Source: Myxococcaceae bacterium
Lineage (GTDB): Bacteria; Myxococcota; Myxococcia; Myxococcales; UBA5297
Length of the DNA stretch: 64,000 nucleotides
NCBI GenBank assembly: GCA_017500825.1
Contig: JAFVYB010000111.1
Span: 1-64,000, forward strand
Direction of reading: 5' to 3'
The notes under the pieces were generated by a model, which saw only the letters and a list, made by a program, of their open reading frames with translations, made no database searches and was not told the DNA's origin. Positions 59,796-64,000 of this stretch are shown here, piece by piece. A program made the position numbers and the translations under genes. Numbering within the stretch: the first letter of the stretch is position 1; every line of letters begins with the position of its first letter.

Positions 59796-61793
59796 TCAGT
59801 CGTCATCGTCGTCATCGCTGCCTCCGAAGGGGTTGAAGTCGCTCTCGCGCCAGCGCTCCGTCTCAAAGCGGGCGTTGCGGTAGACGCAGAAGGCCGGGAA
59901 GGCGAGGAGCACGAGAACGACGAGGAAGAAGTGGAGAAGGCGCGGCACCCCCTGCGTCAGCTTCACATCGATCACAGGCGCCGCCTTGCCCGGCGCCCAG
60001 GCAGATTCGACGCTCAGGACGTAGCGCCCCGGCTCGACGCTCGAACGGTAGGTCGACGCCTTGCGGCTGCCTTCGGTCCAGTGCTCGCCACCCTCGACGC
60101 CGTAGTAACGGGAACTCTCCAGCTGGCCGACGAAGACGCGTTGCTGCGTTGTCTGGTTGACGAGCCAGGCGCTGACGAGGGCCCACGACTGGTCCACGTT
60201 GGAGTCGATGGCCAACTCGAGGTTGCGCCAGCGGTGCTCGATCTCGAAGGGGGCGCTCTCATTGACGGCATGCGCCTTTTCCGCCGGAGATGGGCGCAGG
60301 CCTTGTCGCTGCACAGAGGCAGAGGCGCGCGAATCGCGAGGCGAGACAGTGGGGAAGCGGCTTTCGACGAGCACCTGCCCCGGCCCCCGCATGGCGAAGA
60401 GGGCGAAGAGAACGGCGGCGGCGGCGAGGCACTTCAGGCTCCAGATGACACTGCGACTGACATCCTCGGCATGAGGCGAGGGCATGAGCGGCCCCACGCT
60501 GCTCGGCAGGATCGGCGCTTCCTTGGAGCCATAGGCGGCCCAGACCTCCTCGGGCTGCAGATAGACCTCGTGCGCCCAGGTGATCTCATCGGCTGTCTGC
60601 TCAAAAGAGAGGCCCTCAGGCGGCGCGATATAATCCGAACAGAGAGCGCCATCGCCGAGGCGGACCGACCAGAAGAACTCGCCGAGGACAGCCGTGACCC
60701 GGGCGCGGTCCATGGCGAAGAGTTTGAAGTTCTTGTCCCGGTAGCGGACCTGGTTGTCGACGCGGACCACGTCGCCCGCCGCGATTGGCGTGGAAAAGGA
60801 CCAATGCCCCGACTCGGTGCACAGGAAGCGGTAGCTCGTGCTCGCCTCGTCGTAGAGCAGATATTCCTCCCAGAACCAGGTCTCGCCGTCCGACTCACCG
60901 CTGCGCCGCATCCAGCCGATGGTCAGGTAGTCGACGCCAAAAAAGGTGCAGCGCTGGCCGAGCCACTGCGGGCGCCATTTGGGCAGCTGCTGGAGGTAGC
61001 GCAGAACGCCCTGAGACGTGTCGAGCAGGGCGTTGCAGTAGGAACAGGTGACCTGCTTGGCCATGGCCGCGTTCTGCAGGGAGACCGGGCCGCGGCACTG
61101 GGGGCAGACGAGCGCCGAGACGTCGATTTTGGGGCCCGGGGGCGTCACCTCATTCAGGTGGTCGGTGCGCAGTTCGAGATCGCTCAGCGTCACCTCGCGA
61201 CCGACAAAGATCGTCGGCACCTCGCCCTCGCTGTAGTCGAGCGTGGCGTAGAGCCCGTCCTGGCCTGAGAGATCCGCGTAGCGCGACACGGCGCCGTTCT
61301 CGACGCGTCCCGGCAATTGCCCCGCGGCCGCGATCTGCCGGGCCTGACGCACCTCGGTGACGACAAAGCGCCGATAGCCAGCCAGGAGCACCGAGCGACC
61401 GACGCGCAACACTTCCCAGCGCGGAGTGGGCCGTCGGTGGACCTGAAAACTGACGAAGTAGCGCCCGTCGTCCTCGGCGAGCCAACCCCAGCGGCCGTCA
61501 TCGAACGCGATGTGCCACTCGTCCCAGACGCCCTGTTCCCAGCCGAGCTGCTGCCGGCCGACGACGGTGAAGCCCACGCCCTCGTGCTTTCCGCGCGCCG
61601 AAAGCGCGATGCGCGCGCCCGTGGGGACGAGATCGGCGACCTTGCCCAGGTTTTCGAAGCCCAAATCCGTCCGGCCAACGGCGTAGCTGCAGTGATCGCA
61701 GACGACGACGCGGGCGCTGCCGACCTTGAACGCGAGCGTGGCGCCGCAGCCTGGGCACTTGGCCCGCCTGGCGTTGAAAGCGGTGTCGTTCAC
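59796..61793 (-). CDS. DUF4178 protein with zinc ribbons and a C-terminal membrane helix
   Basis: 665 aa from the GTG at 61793, whose GTGA overlaps the speD stop; the frame is open to 61928 inside speD. It opens with a zinc ribbon (CPGCG at about 13-17 and CDHCS at about 33-37), then a DUF4178 domain (RQQLGWEQGVWDEWHIAFDD). A second ribbon (VCPQCRGPVSL, CSYCNALLD) is followed by another DUF4178 domain (YLTIGWMRRSGESDGETWFW). A membrane segment (LKCLAAAAVLFALFAM) and a beta-rich periplasmic domain end near a second helix (LLHFFLVVLVLLAFPAF) and an acidic tail. Biochemical role unknown; in other genomes DUF4178 accompanies DUF350 and polyamine genes. Core of the cassette by size. Confidence 0.82.
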   Translation of the reverse strand: MNDTAFNARRAKCPGCGATLAFKVGSARVVVCDHCSYAVGRTDLGFENLGKVADLVPTGARIALSARGKHEGVGFTVVGRQQLGWEQGVWDEWHIAFDDGRWGWLAEDDGRYFVSFQVHRRPTPRWEVLRVGRSVLLAGYRRFVVTEVRQARQIAAAGQLPGRVENGAVSRYADLSGQDGLYATLDYSEGEVPTIFVGREVTLSDLELRTDHLNEVTPPGPKIDVSALVCPQCRGPVSLQNAAMAKQVTCSYCNALLDTSQGVLRYLQQLPKWRPQWLGQRCTFFGVDYLTIGWMRRSGESDGETWFWEEYLLYDEASTSYRFLCTESGHWSFSTPIAAGDVVRVDNQVRYRDKNFKLFAMDRARVTAVLGEFFWSVRLGDGALCSDYIAPPEGLSFEQTADEITWAHEVYLQPEEVWAAYGSKEAPILPSSVGPLMPSPHAEDVSRSVIWSLKCLAAAAVLFALFAMRGPGQVLVESRFPTVSPRDSRASASVQRQGLRPSPAEKAHAVNESAPFEIEHRWRNLELAIDSNVDQSWALVSAWLVNQTTQQRVFVGQLESSRYYGVEGGEHWTEGSRKASTYRSSVEPGRYVLSVESAWAPGKAAPVIDVKLTQGVPRLLHFFLVVLVLLAFPAFCVYRNARFETERWRESDFNPFGGSDDDDDD

Positions 61794-62176
61794 TTCTCCC
61801 CCTCGGTGGCAAGGCCGGGGCGCGGGCAGGCGCGCACCTCGACACGTGAGGCCCCCAGCGCGGTGGCGAGGCGTTCTGGCCAATTCCAGGCCGCCCGTGG
61901 CCGACAGCAATAGAGGTTGAGCGCGCACAGCCCCGTCTCGGGAAAGGTGTGGCAGCTCAGGTGCGACTCGGTCAGCATCAACAGGCCGCTGATGCCGCCC
62001 GGCGCCGGAAAGACGTGGAAGCGCGCCTCGCCGATCGGGTGGAGCTCAAGCTCGCGCACGATCTGTTCGAAGAGCGCGCCGATCGTCCGCTCACTGCGCA
62101 ATGCCTCGGGGCTGCAGCCGTGGGCGTCGACGATCCACTCGATGCCGCTTTTGCTGTGTGACGTGTCCGGGTCCAT
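61790..62176 (-). CDS. speD: S-adenosylmethionine decarboxylase proenzyme
   Basis: 128 aa. A small bacterial pyruvoyl enzyme that makes the aminopropyl donor. Self-cleavage is expected at Glu70-Ser71 in LTESHLSCHTFPE; His76 and Cys91 sit at the same spacing from the serine (5 and 20 residues) as the catalytic residues of Thermotoga SpeD (Ser63, His68, Cys83). The usual HTWPE is HTFPE here, and the following strand reads LCALNLYCC, where many homologues have Asp before the Cys strand. The four-base overlap GTGA with the DUF4178 gene indicates tight coupling. It starts the - strand polyamine cassette that ends with the membrane SpeE. Confidence 0.92.
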   Translation of the reverse strand: MDPDTSHSKSGIEWIVDAHGCSPEALRSERTIGALFEQIVRELELHPIGEARFHVFPAPGGISGLLMLTESHLSCHTFPETGLCALNLYCCRPRAAWNWPERLATALGASRVEVRACPRPGLATEGEK

Positions 62177-62322
62177 GAGGGCGGGCGTTCAAGTCACGTT
62201 ACAGTCTGACAATCAACAGCTCCGGCGCGCTTTTTTCCCCCTCGCGCACGGCAGGCGCCAACCCGCCAAATCCCCACATTTGCCCCCAGCGCCCTACCCT
62301 CGTCTCCCCTCCCCCGGCACGC

Positions 62323-63708
62323 CTACGTCGAGGCCATCTGCGCGGCGATCGAGGCCCGCTTTCGCCACCGTCCAAAGCTGAAGCAGAGCGAAAGCCCGAT
62401 GCCCTTGAGCGCCGTGCTGCCGGCGATCGTCCACCACACGGCCGGGACGCCGAAACCCAAGTGGATGGCGAAGAACCACGACACCGGGATGCGCAGGAGG
62501 GTGAGCGGCGTGGCCACGAAAAAGGCCAGTTTGGAGGAACCCACCGCGCTCAGCGCCTCCTCGAACATCGCCTCCCAGCCCATCAGGATCTCGAAGAGCG
62601 CGATGATGCTGAGGTAGCGCACGCCCTCGGCGACGACGGCCGGATCGTCGGTGAAGACCGCGATCATCGGCGCGCCCAACGTCAGAAAGATCAGACTGAC
62701 GGCGAAGAGGAGCGCCGAGAGCCATCCGGTGAGCTGCCAGATCTTGCGCCGTGCCTCTTCGTGGCGCGCGGCGCCGACCAGTTGTCCGGCCAGGGCCGCG
62801 CCCGAGACGCCAAAGCCGACGCAGGCGAACCAGCCCAGGTTTTCCAGCCGGTGGACGATGCCGAGCGTGGCCACGGGCACAGTCCCGAAGTCGGAGAGGA
62901 TGCGGATCAGCGCCAGATAGACGCTGGAGAAGAAGGCGCCGTTGAGCGCGATGGGCAGGCCGACAGCCGCCACCTTCTGGACGAGGCGCGCCATGGCCCG
63001 ATCGAACCGCCACTCGCCAAAATCGACGAGGCCACGCCGCCTGAGGATGACGAGAAGTCCCAGGCTGAAGCCCGCCTTGCAGACCGCCGTGGCCAGCCCC
63101 GCTCCAAAGAGCCCCAACCCCGGCAAGGGCCCCAGCCCGAAGATGAAGAGCGGGTCGAGGATGGCGTTGAGGCCCAGCGCGGCGGCGAGGAGGAGCGCCG
63201 GCGTGCGCGTGTCGCCGTGCGCGTGGAAGGCTGCCATCGCCACCATGCCCGGAAAGTAGAGGAACATCCCGGCGAGGAACGGGTGGAGGTAGTCGCTCGC
63301 GCCCTGCGCCACTTCTGGCGTCAGGCTCATCGCGTCGAAGATGGCGCGGTCGAGGAAGAAGAGCGGCGTGAGCACGATCACGGCGACGCCAAGGTGCAGC
63401 GCGAGGGCGGCGAGGACACTGCGGCGGGCGAGCCTGTCGTCGCCAGCGCCCACGGCCTGAGAGACGAGCGCCTGGCAGCCGATCTGGCCCAGGGATCCGA
63501 CCGAATAGAGGATCCAGGTGAAGATGCTGGCCGAGGAGAGCGAGGCCATCGCGTCGGTGCCGAGCTGGCCGACGAAATAGGCGTCGATCAGGTTGAAGAA
63601 GGTGTTGAGCATGAAGCTCGCGGTCGCAGGCAGCGCGACCAGCCAGACGACGCGGGCGGCGGAGAGGTCGAGGAGCGAGGAGGCGCGCTTGGCGGCGGGA
63701 TGGCTCAT
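62323..63708 (-). CDS. MATE-family efflux transporter
   Basis: 461 aa. An inner-membrane antiporter with about twelve helices in two homologous halves. The N-terminal half has LPATASFMLNTFFNLIDAYF, followed by VGQLGTDAMASLS, typical of the family, and QIGCQALVSQAVGAGD; the second half has ALNGAFFSSVYLALIRIL. The length is normal. Exports drugs or metabolites using Na+ or H+; substrate unknown. It lies between speD and a RimK-like ligase on the same strand, 40 bp after the ligase, so it may export the product of that neighbourhood, but this is inference. Confidence 0.92.
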   Translation of the reverse strand: MSHPAAKRASSLLDLSAARVVWLVALPATASFMLNTFFNLIDAYFVGQLGTDAMASLSSASIFTWILYSVGSLGQIGCQALVSQAVGAGDDRLARRSVLAALALHLGVAVIVLTPLFFLDRAIFDAMSLTPEVAQGASDYLHPFLAGMFLYFPGMVAMAAFHAHGDTRTPALLLAAALGLNAILDPLFIFGLGPLPGLGLFGAGLATAVCKAGFSLGLLVILRRRGLVDFGEWRFDRAMARLVQKVAAVGLPIALNGAFFSSVYLALIRILSDFGTVPVATLGIVHRLENLGWFACVGFGVSGAALAGQLVGAARHEEARRKIWQLTGWLSALLFAVSLIFLTLGAPMIAVFTDDPAVVAEGVRYLSIIALFEILMGWEAMFEEALSAVGSSKLAFFVATPLTLLRIPVSWFFAIHLGFGVPAVWWTIAGSTALKGIGLSLCFSFGRWRKRASIAAQMAST

Positions 63709-63747
63709 GGGGGTGTCGGGCGGGGAGGTGGGGACGCGGCGCCGCGT

Positions 63748-64000
63748 TCAGGAGGTGGGCACGGCGGATGAATCCGTCGACTCGGAAGGCACCTGGGAGG
63801 CGCGCTCGCTCAACCACAAGAGGCCATGGGCGACGATGGCGTCGGCGATGTCGAGATGGGTGGCCGCCTCCAGTCCCTCGAAACCAGGGCTGGAGTTGAT
63901 CTCAATCAGCATGGGGCCGCGGCTCGACGTGATGAGGTCGACGCCAGCGATCTGAAGCCCCACCGCCTGGGCCGCGCGCACAGCGAGATCGGCGATGTCG
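63748..64000 (-). CDS. rimK: RimK-type ATP-grasp ligase, C-terminal part (runs off the window)
   Basis: Only the last 83 or so codons are present; the gene continues past 64000 (- strand, so the 5' end is outside). The visible part, AVRAAQAVGLQIAGVDLITS, SRGPMLIEINSSPGFEGLEA and ATHLDIADAI, matches the end of RimK/glutamate-ligase ATP-grasp domains, with the Mg-binding Glu and Asn of IEINSSPG. RimK adds glutamates to ribosomal protein S6, and relatives make other amide links. The stop is 39 bp before the MATE gene. A short Ser-rich tail (SQVPSESTDSSAVPTS) follows the domain. Confidence 0.85.
   Translation of the reverse strand, partial: DIADLAVRAAQAVGLQIAGVDLITSSRGPMLIEINSSPGFEGLEAATHLDIADAIVAHGLLWLSERASQVPSESTDSSAVPTS

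Noticed and set aside
59616-61268. 550-residue + strand frame opposite the DUF4178 gene
   Set aside because: The - strand has zinc ribbons, DUF4178 domains and an operon overlap; the + frame has none.
1-64000. tRNA, rRNA, CRISPR array, prophage or complete insertion sequence
   Set aside because: No T-loop-like motifs, regularly spaced repeats, transposase, integrase or phage structural genes were recognised; the holin-family protein alone is not phage evidence.

Overview
This 64 kb window is GC-rich chromosomal DNA from a Gram-negative bacterium. It has TolC-type and porin-type outer-membrane proteins, MsbA-like export and many lipobox lipoproteins. Large secreted lipoproteins with Cys-rich, lamin-tail, Ig-like and FG-GAP modules, plus a DUF4159 / von Willebrand protein pair, suggest a former deltaproteobacterium of the Myxococcota/Bradymonadota kind. 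That assignment is inference. I saw no rRNA, tRNA, CRISPR array or intact insertion sequence. Several intergenic stretches are strikingly A+C-rich and G/T-poor on the + strand.

Layout. 0.3-5.8 kb: a lower-GC type III-like restriction-modification pair (res, mod, both on -). A 14-bp tandem repeat sits directly after the mod start codon, and a duplicated 24-bp motif lies beyond res. 6.1-17.7 kb: housekeeping and envelope genes (TolC-like, TrkH K+ transporter, TlpA-like lipoprotein, PfkB kinase, PilZ protein, exported bifunctional-nuclease-domain protein, ketoacyl synthase, unknown P-loop protein, 6-phosphofructokinase). 17.9-28.7 kb: a Cys-repeat lamin-tail lipoprotein with its own promoter and terminator, then a + strand cassette of a PqqD-like protein, a giant repeat lipoprotein split by a -1 frameshift, a 67-residue peptide with a YxxPxL motif, an HPr-kinase-like protein and a SipW-type S26 peptidase. 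This cassette is my best candidate for an undescribed system: a RiPP-like peptide modification and processing module.

28.8-35.6 kb: holin-like membrane protein, RNase III, three exported or membrane proteins of unknown role, an agmatinase-family enzyme and a Prx6-type peroxiredoxin. 35.8-44.7 kb: an alpha-glucan locus with a surface amylase lipoprotein, an isoamylase/GlgX-type lipoprotein, a carbohydrate-porin-like barrel, a small lipoprotein and a third GH13 enzyme with a CBM20. The last two are separated only by a -1 frame change at a run of ten A and are probably one protein. 44.9-57.5 kb: HD phosphohydrolase, secreted alpha/beta hydrolase, DUF4159 and VWA proteins, PepD dipeptidase, DivIVA-domain protein, DUF167 protein and an MsbA-like ABC exporter. 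57.8-64 kb: a - strand polyamine cassette (SpeD, DUF4178, small lipoprotein, DUF350, membrane-bound SpeE) next to a MATE transporter and the 3' end of a RimK-type ATP-grasp ligase that runs off the window.

Several groups probably act together. The res/mod pair may be phase-variable. The glucan locus would bind, debranch, cut and import alpha-glucans. The PqqD-kinase-peptidase cassette may mature the small peptide. The polyamine cassette may make or attach an aminopropyl compound at the membrane.
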